A stretch of DNA of 64,000 nt. It comes from Planctomycetota bacterium. GTDB lineage: Bacteria > Planctomycetota > UBA1135 > GCA-002686595. The position numbers and the translations under genes were made by a program. The notes below the pieces were generated by a model. That model was not told where the DNA came from, did no database searches, and saw only the letters and a program-made list of their open reading frames with translations. This document shows positions 43,678 through 51,998 of the stretch, in pieces. Location of the stretch: assembly GCA_009691855.1 (NCBI GenBank), contig SIAI01000011.1, positions 32,343-96,342 on the forward strand. Direction: 5' to 3'. Each line of letters opens with the position of its first letter. Within the stretch, counting starts at the first letter, position 1.

Positions 43678-46140
43678 GTGCTCAGCCCAGTGAATCGAGC
43701 GCGCCTCCCCTGGATCGTCCCGCTGGCGCTGGCCGGCTGCGCTTGCCGCGAAGAGCCGCCGCCGCCGTCCGCCGCGGAGGCGCTGCACCTGCTCGCGCGC
43801 CGTCCGGATCTCGTGGTCGAGCAGCCGGCCGTGATCGCGCCCGTCGGCGACATCGCTGGGTTCGGCACCTGGGGCGTGAGCGAGGGGCCGGGCTGGTCGC
43901 AGAAGATGTTCACGCTGCCACAGGGCGTCGCCTATCGCGAGACGAACCAGGCCACGGCGAGCCTGATCCTGCCGGCCACGCGGCCGGTCGCGCGCGAACT
44001 CGTGCTCGGGCTGTGGTGCTCGCGCCCCGTCGGCGCGGAACCCGCCAAGATCGACGTGCTGCTGAACGGCGAGGTGCTGCATGCGGGGCTCGCGCTGGCG
44101 GCCACGCCCGTCGCGCCGCTCACGCTCCACGCGCCGCAGGAGTTCTGGAGGCGCGGGGAGAACGAGCTCACGCTGCGCACGCCGCTCTGCACGGAACCGG
44201 CACCGCCGACGTGGGACACGCTGGCGCTGACGCACGTCGCCTACGGGCCGGAGGCGCGCGTGACGCTGGACGTCGCGGCCGAGGCGGCGCGCTTCGCCGC
44301 TGGCACGGGCGCGCGCTACGCGCTGGCGTTGAGCAGCCCGGCCACGCTCTCGTTCGCCGGCGCGGCCAGCGGCGCGGGCGAGCTGATCCTGCGCCTCGGC
44401 ACGCTGAACCCGCGCAATGGCGAGTGCAGCCTGGATTCCGAGCCGGCGCCGAGGTTCGCGAGCGAGGGTGGGGAGCTGCGCGGCACGCTGCAACTCGCCC
44501 CGCGCAGCGGTGCGCTGCGCGTGCTGGAGCTCGAGTGGCTGGCGCCGGGCGGGGCCGAGCTCGCGCTCACGCGCCTCGAGGCCACCGAGAGCTCGCCCGC
44601 GCCGCGTCCGCCGATCGTGTTCGTCAGCATCGATACCTTCGCCGCGCGCAATCTCTCGCTGTATGGCTACGGCCGCGCGACCTCGCCCGAGCTCGAGCGC
44701 CTGGCCCAGGACGCGGTGGTGTTCGAGCACTGCCTCACCAACGCGCCCTGGACGCTGCCGAGCTACCTGTCGGTGATGACCGGGCTGTACCCGCGCGCGC
44801 ACTGGCTCGAGCTCGACGGCGCCGAAGTGACGCTCTTCGACCGCTGGCAGCTGGCCGAGAACCGCCTGACCCTGGCCGAGGCCCTGCGCGCGCGCGGCTA
44901 CCGCACGGGCGGCTTCGTGGACACGCAGTGGCTGTCGCCGATCTTCCAGTTCCCGCAGGGTTTCGACGTCTACAACGGCGACGGCGCGATGGCCTCGTTC
45001 GCCGATCCGACCAAGCACATCCAGGCCATCGTGCGGCGCCTGGTGCCGCCGTGGCTCGACGCGGGCCGCGCCAACAGCCCGCCGTTCCTGTTCTTGCACG
45101 CGCTCGACGCGCACGGGCCGTACCTGCCCGACGCGCCGTTCCGCGACTCGTTCTCGGGCGCCTTGGCGGATCCGCGCACGCTGATCCCGGCCGGCTCGAA
45201 CAACGAGACCTATCGCACGATGCCTGAGTGGATGGGGCGCACCTTCGTGCCGGACCAGAAACTGCCGCTGCCCGAGGAGCTGCCGCTGGAGGACACGGTC
45301 GCGCGCTACGACGAGACCATCCTCAAGGTGGATCACTACCTGGGCGAACTCTTCGCCGCGCTGAAGCGGCGCGGGCTCTACGATTCGGCGGTGATCGTGG
45401 TCACCGGCGACCATGGCGAGCACTTCGGGCCCGAGGCCTACGGCCACGGCGTGATGCACGAGGACGTGCTGCACGTGCCGCTGATCGTCAAGTTGCCCGG
45501 TAATGCGCACGGCGGCACGCGCGTGGCGCGCGGTGTGTCGCTGGTGGACCTGTATCCGACGCTGGTGGAGCTCGCCGGCGGCGACACGCGCGGCGGCTAT
45601 CTGCAGGGGAGCTCGCTGCTCGCGCGCCTCGCGCCGGCCGCGGCCGACGACGAGCCCGTGCTGTACAGCGAGGGCGGGCACATCGAGCAGTACGCGCTCA
45701 CGCAGGGCTGCTGGCGCCTGGTCGAGGAGCGGCCGGGCTCGGAGTCGAGCGAGTCCTCGCTGCTCACGCATCCGCGCGTGCCCGACGAGTGGTACCGCCT
45801 CAATGCGCCCGAACTACTGACGCGTCCGCTCTCGCTGGAACTTCTGAACCAGCTGCTGGCCCGGCCCGGGTTCCAAGAACGCATCGCCGAGCTGCGCCAG
45901 CTCGTGGCCGGGCCCTACTACGCGCTCTACGACCTGTGCCACGACCCTGAGCAGCGCGACGACCGCAAGGCCGCCGAGCCGGAACGCATGACGCGCATGG
46001 GGGTGCGGCTCGAAGCCGAGAAGCAGCGCTCGCGAAGTGCCCGCAAGGACGCCGATCCGAGCCTCCTGCGCCCGCCACTCTCGGACGAGGCGCGCCAGCG
46101 GCTGCACGACCTCGGCTACGGCGGCGAGAAGAAAAACTGA
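43678..46140 (+). CDS. large sulfatase-fold lipoprotein with N-terminal beta domains and Thr at the active site
   Basis: 820 residues from GTG (43678; 43690 possible), lipobox LAGC. Residues 25-310 are an N-terminal extension of two beta-rich halves ('LWCSRPVGAEPAKIDVLLNGEV' resembles a carbohydrate-binding jelly roll). The sulfatase-superfamily domain follows: 'IVFVSIDTFAARNLS', 'NAPWTLPSYLSVMTGLYP' and 'VIVVTGDHGEHFGPEAYGHG'. The catalytic position reads T359-L-P-S-Y instead of C/S-x-P-S-R. The C-terminus ends 'LHDLGYGGEKK', as in related planctomycete sulfatases. Periplasmic or cell-surface hydrolase/transferase on a sulfated or phosphorylated glycan is likely (inference). Confidence 0.82.
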   Translation: MLSPVNRARLPWIVPLALAGCACREEPPPPSAAEALHLLARRPDLVVEQPAVIAPVGDIAGFGTWGVSEGPGWSQKMFTLPQGVAYRETNQATASLILPATRPVARELVLGLWCSRPVGAEPAKIDVLLNGEVLHAGLALAATPVAPLTLHAPQEFWRRGENELTLRTPLCTEPAPPTWDTLALTHVAYGPEARVTLDVAAEAARFAAGTGARYALALSSPATLSFAGAASGAGELILRLGTLNPRNGECSLDSEPAPRFASEGGELRGTLQLAPRSGALRVLELEWLAPGGAELALTRLEATESSPAPRPPIVFVSIDTFAARNLSLYGYGRATSPELERLAQDAVVFEHCLTNAPWTLPSYLSVMTGLYPRAHWLELDGAEVTLFDRWQLAENRLTLAEALRARGYRTGGFVDTQWLSPIFQFPQGFDVYNGDGAMASFADPTKHIQAIVRRLVPPWLDAGRANSPPFLFLHALDAHGPYLPDAPFRDSFSGALADPRTLIPAGSNNETYRTMPEWMGRTFVPDQKLPLPEELPLEDTVARYDETILKVDHYLGELFAALKRRGLYDSAVIVVTGDHGEHFGPEAYGHGVMHEDVLHVPLIVKLPGNAHGGTRVARGVSLVDLYPTLVELAGGDTRGGYLQGSSLLARLAPAAADDEPVLYSEGGHIEQYALTQGCWRLVEERPGSESSESSLLTHPRVPDEWYRLNAPELLTRPLSLELLNQLLARPGFQERIAELRQLVAGPYYALYDLCHDPEQRDDRKAAEPERMTRMGVRLEAEKQRSRSARKDADPSLLRPPLSDEARQRLHDLGYGGEKKN

Positions 46141-46264
46141 TCCACCCCGTGTCCGCGCGCCGCAAACGCCGCCGCGCCTAAAGAGCGCGCTTCGCGCTGG
46201 CCGACAGGCATCCGCCGAGCCACCGGCCCGTGAGGGAGACTGCGACGGAGAGGAGTTTCCTTCC

Positions 46265-47353
46265 GTGGCCCTCCCCGCTCCCCGGGCCGAGAGCACCATC
46301 GTGACGACCGCCGTCCCCGAGACCCCCACCACCGAAGCCGCCGCGGCGCCCAGCACGCCGCCCAAGCAGCGCCTGTCCACGGCGCAGATGCTGCACCTGA
46401 TGCGGCTCGAAATGGATCGGGCGCTGAAGCACGGCTACCCCATTTCGGCGCTCGCAGTCGGCCTCGACGGCTTCGACGAGGAACACCACCTGCCCTGGCG
46501 GCGGACGCTGATGCCGGCCATCTTCCAGGAGCTCAAGGCGGTCACGTTCCAGAACGACATCCGCGGTCTGGGCGTGTGGACCGAGCGCTTCCAGCTGGCG
46601 ATCTTCCCGCACGTCACGCCGGATCGCCTGATCCTGATGGCCGAGGACGTGGCCAAGCGCGCTGCCGCGCTCAAGCTCCAGGGTGTGCCGGAGACCGAGA
46701 CGATCTCGGTCTCGGCCGGCATCTCGCACAACCTGCACCCCGGTCCGAAGTCGTTCGAATCGCTGATCGAGGAGGCCGAGACCGGCATGGGCTTGGCCCA
46801 GTCCGGCGGCGGCAACAAGGTGATCCAGGCGCGCGAGGTCGAGCGCGAGCTGGACCGCCTGCGCGACGAGGTCGACAGCCAGATCGCCGAGATCCAGCAG
46901 TTCCAGGAGAAGCTGTTCTCCGACGTCGACAACAAGGACGAGCTGTGGGGCCACGCGCTCGTCAACAAGGTCATCGAGCTGTTCCAGCGCGAGCCCGAGA
47001 AGACCGAGGGCGTGCTGCGCGTCGAGCGCGAGGTCATTGCCGTGCTCAAGGCCGAGCTCGCCGCCTGGCGCGAGACCTCCGCCGCCGGGCGCATCATCGA
47101 CAGCCAGAAGCAAATCGGTCAGCTCGAGCGCCGCGTGGCCAAGCTGACCGAGAGCCTGGGCCTGACCGAGGCCGAGCTCAAGCGCGTGGCGAAGCTGAAG
47201 AACATCGACCTCGGCGTAGCCTCGCTCTATCGCATCGTGCAGGGCTTGAGCGCGGACGAGGGCGGTGCCGAACAGAAGAAGGAGATGCTGAAGAACATCT
47301 TCGATGCCAACATGACCCTACGCGGTCAGTTGGCAGCGCTGAAGAAGACCTGA
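46265..47353 (+). CDS. degenerate GGDEF-domain protein with coiled-coil C-terminus
   Basis: 362 residues from GTG at 46265, preceded by GGAGAGGAG at good spacing. An Ala/Pro/Thr-rich N-terminus (1-35) leads to a GGDEF-like domain (about 40-190): 'LMPAIFQELKAVTFQNDIRGLG', then W105-T-E-R-F109 where GGDEF should be, 'ISVSAGIS' and 'EEAETGMGLAQSGGGNKV'. The catalytic Gly/Asp/Glu are gone, so cyclase activity is unlikely. Residues 190-320 are charged heptad-rich helices; the tail has SLYRIVQGL (320-328) shared with the 32340-33146 protein. It is followed after 51 nt by a MamK-like actin, suggesting a filament partner or regulator (inference). Confidence 0.8.
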   Translation: MALPAPRAESTIVTTAVPETPTTEAAAAPSTPPKQRLSTAQMLHLMRLEMDRALKHGYPISALAVGLDGFDEEHHLPWRRTLMPAIFQELKAVTFQNDIRGLGVWTERFQLAIFPHVTPDRLILMAEDVAKRAAALKLQGVPETETISVSAGISHNLHPGPKSFESLIEEAETGMGLAQSGGGNKVIQAREVERELDRLRDEVDSQIAEIQQFQEKLFSDVDNKDELWGHALVNKVIELFQREPEKTEGVLRVEREVIAVLKAELAAWRETSAAGRIIDSQKQIGQLERRVAKLTESLGLTEAELKRVAKLKNIDLGVASLYRIVQGLSADEGGAEQKKEMLKNIFDANMTLRGQLAALKKT

Positions 47354-47404
47354 ACGAGTCCAGACCTGTCCGCCAGGGCTTCCTGGCCTGTCCACAACCA
47401 CACC

Positions 47405-48517
47405 ATGACCGATTCCAAGAACAAGAAGAAGAAGGACGAGGGCGAGGAGAGCACCTTCGAGGGGACCTCCACGGCCACGGCCGAACCGCAGAAGACCGAG
47501 GGGGTGCTCTACCTGGGCATCGACTTCGGCACGTCACACACCTCGGTGGCCGCCTCCAATGGCGTGCGTGAGACGATCTCCTCGCACGTCGGCTACCCCA
47601 AGGACGTCGTCAGCCGCAAGCTGCTCAAGAAGGACGTGCTGTTCGGGGACGAGGCGATGGAGAAGCGCCTGTCGCTGAACTTCTACCGCCCGCTCGAGAT
47701 CCTGAAGACGAAGGACCACAACCGCGACGACTTCGAGGCCAACTTGAAGGCCGCTCAGGACCTGCTCAAGGAGATCATCCGCCTGGCCAAGCCGCGCAAG
47801 GACGAGCTCGTCTACGGCGTGATCGGCGTGCCCGCGCAGGCCTCGATCCACTCCAAGGACGCGATCATCAGGACGGCCAAGGAGGCGCTCGACTCCGTCA
47901 TGCTGTGCTCGGAGCCGTTCGCGGTTGCCTACGGCCTCGACATGCTCGACGACGTGCTGGTGATCGACATCGGCGCCGGCACCACGGACCTGTGCCGGAT
48001 GCACGGCACGATGCCCGAGGAATCCGACCAGATCACGATCTATCACGCGGGCGACTGGGTCGACCACCGCTTCGCCGAGCTGATGGTCGAGAAGCACCCG
48101 CAAGCGCAGTTCACGGTGCAGATGCTCAAGGAGATCAAGGAGCGCAACTCCTCGGTCGACGAGCGCGTCGAGCCGGCGCTGGCCATGCTGCCCGTCAACG
48201 GCAAGCCGACCGAGTTCGACGTCACAGCCGAGCTGCGCGAGGCCTGCCAGGGCATGGTGCCGCCGATCGTGGAAGGGCTGAAGAAGCTCGTGTCGACCTT
48301 CGACCCCGAGTTCCAGCAGCGCCTGAAGAACCGCGTTCTGCTCGCCGGCGGCGGCAGCCAGATCCGCGGCCTGCACCTCGCCATCGAGCGCGAGATGCAC
48401 AAGCAGCTGGGCGGCGGCAAGGTGAACCGCATCCAGGAGCCGGTATACGGCGGCTCGAACGGCGCGCTCAAGATCGCCCACGACATGCCGGCGGAGTACT
48501 GGGAAAAACTCAAGTAG
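47405..48517 (+). CDS. mamK-like: MamK-like bacterial actin
   Basis: 370 residues. A charged 30-residue N-terminal extension (rich in Lys/Glu/Thr) precedes an actin/Hsp70-fold ATPase: phosphate-1 'LGIDFGTSHTSV' (37-48), 'VGYPKDVVSRKLL', phosphate-2 'VIDIGAGTTDLC' (186-197) and adenosine motif 'LLAGGGSQIRGL' (near 312-323). Other stretches closely follow magnetosome MamK as I recall it: 'YGVIGVPAQAS', 'SEPFAVAYGLD', and the C-terminal 'PAEYWEKL' (MamK ends near PPQYWRQL). MamK forms cytoplasmic filaments. No mam genes flank it. Sole visible partner is the degenerate-GGDEF gene 51 nt upstream. Confidence 0.88.
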   Translation: MTDSKNKKKKDEGEESTFEGTSTATAEPQKTEGVLYLGIDFGTSHTSVAASNGVRETISSHVGYPKDVVSRKLLKKDVLFGDEAMEKRLSLNFYRPLEILKTKDHNRDDFEANLKAAQDLLKEIIRLAKPRKDELVYGVIGVPAQASIHSKDAIIRTAKEALDSVMLCSEPFAVAYGLDMLDDVLVIDIGAGTTDLCRMHGTMPEESDQITIYHAGDWVDHRFAELMVEKHPQAQFTVQMLKEIKERNSSVDERVEPALAMLPVNGKPTEFDVTAELREACQGMVPPIVEGLKKLVSTFDPEFQQRLKNRVLLAGGGSQIRGLHLAIEREMHKQLGGGKVNRIQEPVYGGSNGALKIAHDMPAEYWEKLK

Positions 48518-48607
48518 TCCGACGGTCCGGGGGAGCGCGCGGCGGCGAAAACCGCTTTGCGCGCGAACCCGGTGCCCGGGGGTTGATTCCCCTGGGCTCG
48601 TTCAGGG

Positions 48608-48650
48608 CCGGCCCGACACGCGAACGCGCGCGCCGGGCCGGTTCTATTTC
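48608..48650 (+). terminator. intrinsic terminator after the MamK-like gene
   Basis: 8-bp GC stem CCGGCCCG (48608-48615)/CGGGCCGG (48634-48641), followed on the plus strand by TTCTATTTC. It lies in the 170-bp gap between convergent genes. Two further hairpins precede it (around 48533-48563 and 48575-48600), making the region strongly structured. Confidence 0.6.
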
Positions 48651-48687
48651 AGGCCACAGAAAGACCCGACCTTCCTCCGCCCTGGAT

Positions 48688-50406
48688 TCAGCGCGTCAAG
48701 CGAGCCGCTGCGCCGCCAACGCCTTCTGCGATCGTCACGCGCGTGCCGATCTGCAGGTCGGTGAAGCGCTCGACCTTGCCCAGCGGCCAGGTGACCTCGA
48801 GCTCGTCGGCCTTGCCCAGCGTGCCCAGGCCGAACACCAGCGTGCGCGCTGAGCTCGACAGGAAGCCGTCGGCCACGCCCGGCCAGCGCGTCTGCACGCG
48901 CTCGCCCGCGCGCAGGCGCACGCGCGCGCCCACGGCCTCGCGATTCGCGCCTGCGCCGACGAGCACGACCTCGAGGCCGTGCCCATTCCGCCCGTCGTTG
49001 CGCAGCAGGCGCGGAGGCCCGTCGATGTCCTCGAACAGGAGATCCAGGTCGCCATCGCCATCCACGTCCCCCACCGCACCCCCGCGGCCGGCGCGCTTGT
49101 CGGCGAAGGCTTTCCCGCCGCGGCCCGCGGGCTCGCGGAAGCGCCCATCGACGCACTCGAACAGCTGCGCCGGCTGGCGGTACTCGGTGCCGAGGCGGAA
49201 GCGGTCGACCTGCGGGTAGACGTGGCCGTTGACGGCGTACAGCTCGATATCGCCGTCGAGGTCGAGGTCGGCGAAGCCCGTGCCCCAGGCGAGCTTGTCC
49301 ATCGTCGGCGCGGCGAGCCCGAGCGACTGTGTCACGTCCAGGGCGAAGCCGCGCTCCTCGCCGCGGTACAGCGTCGAGTAGTCGTCGGCGAAGTTCGTGA
49401 CGTACACGTCCGCGCGCTGGTCGCCGTTGTAGTCGCCGAGGGTCGCGCCCATGCAGGCCTGCGGACGGCCGGAGAGGCTGAAGGCCAAGCCCTGGCGTAG
49501 GGCCACGTCCTCGAAGCGCTTGCCCTCCAGGTTGCGCCACAGGTTGTTGCCCACCGAGTCGTTGCCCACGAACAGATCCACCCAGCCGTCGAGGTCGAAG
49601 TCGAAGGCCAGGCTCTGGAAGCCGAAGGCCGCGTCGGACATGCCGAGCTCCGCGCTCGCTTCGCGAAACACGAGTGCACCCTCGTTGACGAAGAAGCAGT
49701 CGGGCGCGCTGGGCAGCCCCTGCGGGCCCTTCATCACCTCGACGCCCTGGTAGCTCGTGGTCGGGTGCTCGGCCAGCATGCGGGCCTCGTCGAAGGCCAC
49801 GTAGTTGGCCACGTGCAGGTCGAGGTCGCCGTCCTTGTCGAAGTCGAAGAAGGACGCGCCGGTGCTCCAGCTGTTCACCGCGAGGTGCGCGGCCTCGGTC
49901 CGATCGACGTACGCGCCGCGGCCGTCGGCGACGTAGAAGGTGTTGCGCCCGAAGTTGGTGAGGTAGAGGTCGCTCCAGCCGTCGCCGTCGACGTCGCACA
50001 CGCGCACACCGGCCGTCCAGCGGCGCTCGTCGATGTCCGCCGCGCGCGTTCCGTCCGTGAAGCGCCCGCGACCATCGTTCAGGCACAGCGCGTCGGAGGG
50101 ATTCTGCTCGAGCGTCTGGCCGAACTTCGCGCCGTTCGTGAGGTAGGCGTCGAGGTCACCGTCGTTGTCGTGGTCGAAGAGCGCGCAGCCGCCGCCGACG
50201 GTCTCGGGCAAGAACGGCTTCTCGGCCGAGCCGCAGACCTGCTGGAAGCTCCCCAGCCCCGACGCCGTGGTCGCGTCGCTGAAGCGAAACGGCCCGTCGT
50301 CGTGCCAGGGGCTCGGCGCGAGCGCGCTCTCGGCGCTCAGCGTGTCCGGCTCGCCCTTCCCGCAGGCGCCCAGCAGCGCGAGCGCGACGAGCGCGGGGAA
50401 CCGCAA
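48688..50406 (-). CDS. FG-GAP/VCBS-repeat lipoprotein with ASPIC/UnbV C-terminus
   Basis: 572 residues if the TTG at 50406 is the start. That puts a clean lipobox (LLGAC) at residue 15 and has GAAGGA 10 nt upstream inside the preceding gene; a GTG at 50454 would add 16 unusual residues. Many FG-GAP/VCBS calcium repeats: 'FDHDNDGDLDAYLTNGA', 'CDVDGDGWSDLYLTNFG', 'FDFDLDGWVDLFVGND'. The C-terminal ASPIC/UnbV domain has 'GVADGFLSSSARTLVFGLG'. A beta-propeller protein of the cell surface, abundant in planctomycetes; binding partner unknown. Coupled to the TPR lipoprotein upstream. Confidence 0.85.
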   Translation of the reverse strand: MRFPALVALALLGACGKGEPDTLSAESALAPSPWHDDGPFRFSDATTASGLGSFQQVCGSAEKPFLPETVGGGCALFDHDNDGDLDAYLTNGAKFGQTLEQNPSDALCLNDGRGRFTDGTRAADIDERRWTAGVRVCDVDGDGWSDLYLTNFGRNTFYVADGRGAYVDRTEAAHLAVNSWSTGASFFDFDKDGDLDLHVANYVAFDEARMLAEHPTTSYQGVEVMKGPQGLPSAPDCFFVNEGALVFREASAELGMSDAAFGFQSLAFDFDLDGWVDLFVGNDSVGNNLWRNLEGKRFEDVALRQGLAFSLSGRPQACMGATLGDYNGDQRADVYVTNFADDYSTLYRGEERGFALDVTQSLGLAAPTMDKLAWGTGFADLDLDGDIELYAVNGHVYPQVDRFRLGTEYRQPAQLFECVDGRFREPAGRGGKAFADKRAGRGGAVGDVDGDGDLDLLFEDIDGPPRLLRNDGRNGHGLEVVLVGAGANREAVGARVRLRAGERVQTRWPGVADGFLSSSARTLVFGLGTLGKADELEVTWPLGKVERFTDLQIGTRVTIAEGVGGAAARLTR

Positions 50407-50410
50407 GCGC

Positions 50411-51739
50411 CTACTGTCCTTCGGCCGGCACCGCGGCGACGTCCGGCGAGGCACTCACACCCAGGGCCTTGGCCTTCTCGAACAGGCGCGTGGCGTCCTC
50501 GGCGCGGCCCGTCTCTTGGCACACCTCGGCCAGGAACCAGAGCGAGTTGCCGTCCGCGACGCCCTCCGTCTCGATCTTGGCCACCAGCTCCTTGGCGCTG
50601 CCTTCGTCCTTCGTGTCCGCGTACAGGCGCAGCAGCTCGAGCTTCGGATCCAGGTTGTCGGGCGCCAGGAACTCGGCTTCCTTGAGGTGGTTCGTGGAGT
50701 TGGCGAAGTCCTCGAGGTGCCGGCGCGTGAGCCCGCACAGGAAGTGCGCGCGGTCGCTCTTGGAGTCGATGTGGATCGCCTTCACGAACCAGCTCAGGGC
50801 TTCGTCCCAGTTCTCGACCTGCAGGTACATCTCGCCCAGCCGCACGAGCGCGGCGGCGTCGCCGGGGTTCTGGTTCACGGCGCGCCGGCGCTTCTCGAGC
50901 TTCTTCGCGTACTCGGTCGTGAGCTCCATCCCGGCGCGCGCGCGCGTCTCGCCCTCGGCATCGCCCAAGCGGCTGCAGACCTGCGTCAGGCGTCCGAACA
51001 CCTCGGGGTCGGTGGGGTTGAGCGCGATCGACTGCTCATAGGCCTTGCGCGCCTCGGGCAGCTTGCCCAGGACCTCGAGCGATTGCCCCAGCTGGAAGTG
51101 CGCGCCCGAATCCTTCGGATCGGCTTCGATCGCCTTCTGGAAGCTGGCGCTGGCCTCCTCGGTCTTCGAGGCACCCGTCTGTGCCAAGCCGAGCGCCTTC
51201 CAGGCGCCGCAGTGCTTGGGGTTGAGCTCCACGGCCTTGCTCAGGAGCTCGAGCGCCTTGGCCGGCTCGTTCTTCAGGAACCAGGCACGCCCGCACCAGA
51301 ACCAGTACTGGTCGTTGTTCGGCTCGAGCGTGCGCGCCGTCTCCAGGTTCGCGATGCCGCGCTCGAGGACGTCCTGGTCGCGCGCCTGCGAGCCCACGTT
51401 CTGCGACGAGAGGTGGACCTGCAGCTTGCCGAGCTCGTAGAACGCCTCGGACATCTTCGGGTCGAGCTCGGTCGCGCGCTGCAGCTCGGCCAGGGCCTTC
51501 TTGGGGTCGCCCTTGAGCAACAGCTGCAGGCCGCTCTGGTACGCGACCATCGCGCTGGCCTGGCCCTTCTCCTTCTTGCCGGCGCCCTTCGCAGCGTCCT
51601 TGGGCGCGTCGCCCTTGGCGGGGACGGGCGCGGCCGACGGGGATGCCGCCTCCCCCTTTCCGCAGCCGCCGAGCAGCGGGGTGGCGATGGCCAGGACGAG
51701 CAGGGGGTAGGAGACGGTCCGGGCGTTCATCTGCGGCAT
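50411..51739 (-). CDS. TPR-repeat lipoprotein
   Basis: 442 residues, lipobox LLGGC near Cys 26. An Ala/Lys/Pro-rich linker is followed by about eight tetratricopeptide repeats, e.g. 'AMVAYQSGLQLLLKGDPKKALAELQRATELDP', 'QYWFWCGRAWFLKNEPAKALELLSKAVELNP', 'AHFQLGQSLEVLGKLPEARKAYEQSIALNP'. A periplasmic-face scaffold. The stop lies 4 nt before the TTG of the UnbV-type gene, so the two are probably co-translated and may act together (inference). ATG at 51730 is an alternative start. Confidence 0.85.
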   Translation of the reverse strand: MPQMNARTVSYPLLVLAIATPLLGGCGKGEAASPSAAPVPAKGDAPKDAAKGAGKKEKGQASAMVAYQSGLQLLLKGDPKKALAELQRATELDPKMSEAFYELGKLQVHLSSQNVGSQARDQDVLERGIANLETARTLEPNNDQYWFWCGRAWFLKNEPAKALELLSKAVELNPKHCGAWKALGLAQTGASKTEEASASFQKAIEADPKDSGAHFQLGQSLEVLGKLPEARKAYEQSIALNPTDPEVFGRLTQVCSRLGDAEGETRARAGMELTTEYAKKLEKRRRAVNQNPGDAAALVRLGEMYLQVENWDEALSWFVKAIHIDSKSDRAHFLCGLTRRHLEDFANSTNHLKEAEFLAPDNLDPKLELLRLYADTKDEGSAKELVAKIETEGVADGNSLWFLAEVCQETGRAEDATRLFEKAKALGVSASPDVAAVPAEGQ

Positions 51740-51998
51740 GGACGGGGTGAGCGGGGGCGGGACGAGCCCGAACAGGATAATGCGGGAGCGCGCCAGGCCA
51801 AGGCATGGGCTGCGCGCGGCTCTACGCCAGCCCCACCGCTGCGTTGGCCGCGGAGCGGCGGGCGCAGCGATTCTCGCCTACCGCCGCCGCGCCAGCGCCG
51901 ATTCAAAGGATCGCGCCAGCGAGCTCCCCACCGTCCCCGCTGGCACGCAAGGCCCCTCCATCCTTGCTCCGCGCGCGCCCTGGGCCGATCCTGGCCGG

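Noticed and set aside
46265..47353. Active diguanylate cyclase
   Set aside because: The GGDEF signature is replaced by WTERF, removing residues needed for metal and GTP chemistry.
46265..48517. A magnetosome island
   Set aside because: Only the actin resembles a magnetosome protein; no mamA/B/E/O/M/Q or mms genes are visible in the surrounding 64 kb.
48565..48606. tRNA or tmRNA-like T-arm (GGGGGTTGATTCCCC)
   Set aside because: The loop lacks the TTCRA core, there is no matching acceptor stem or anticodon arm nearby, and the hairpins fit a terminator cluster between convergent genes.
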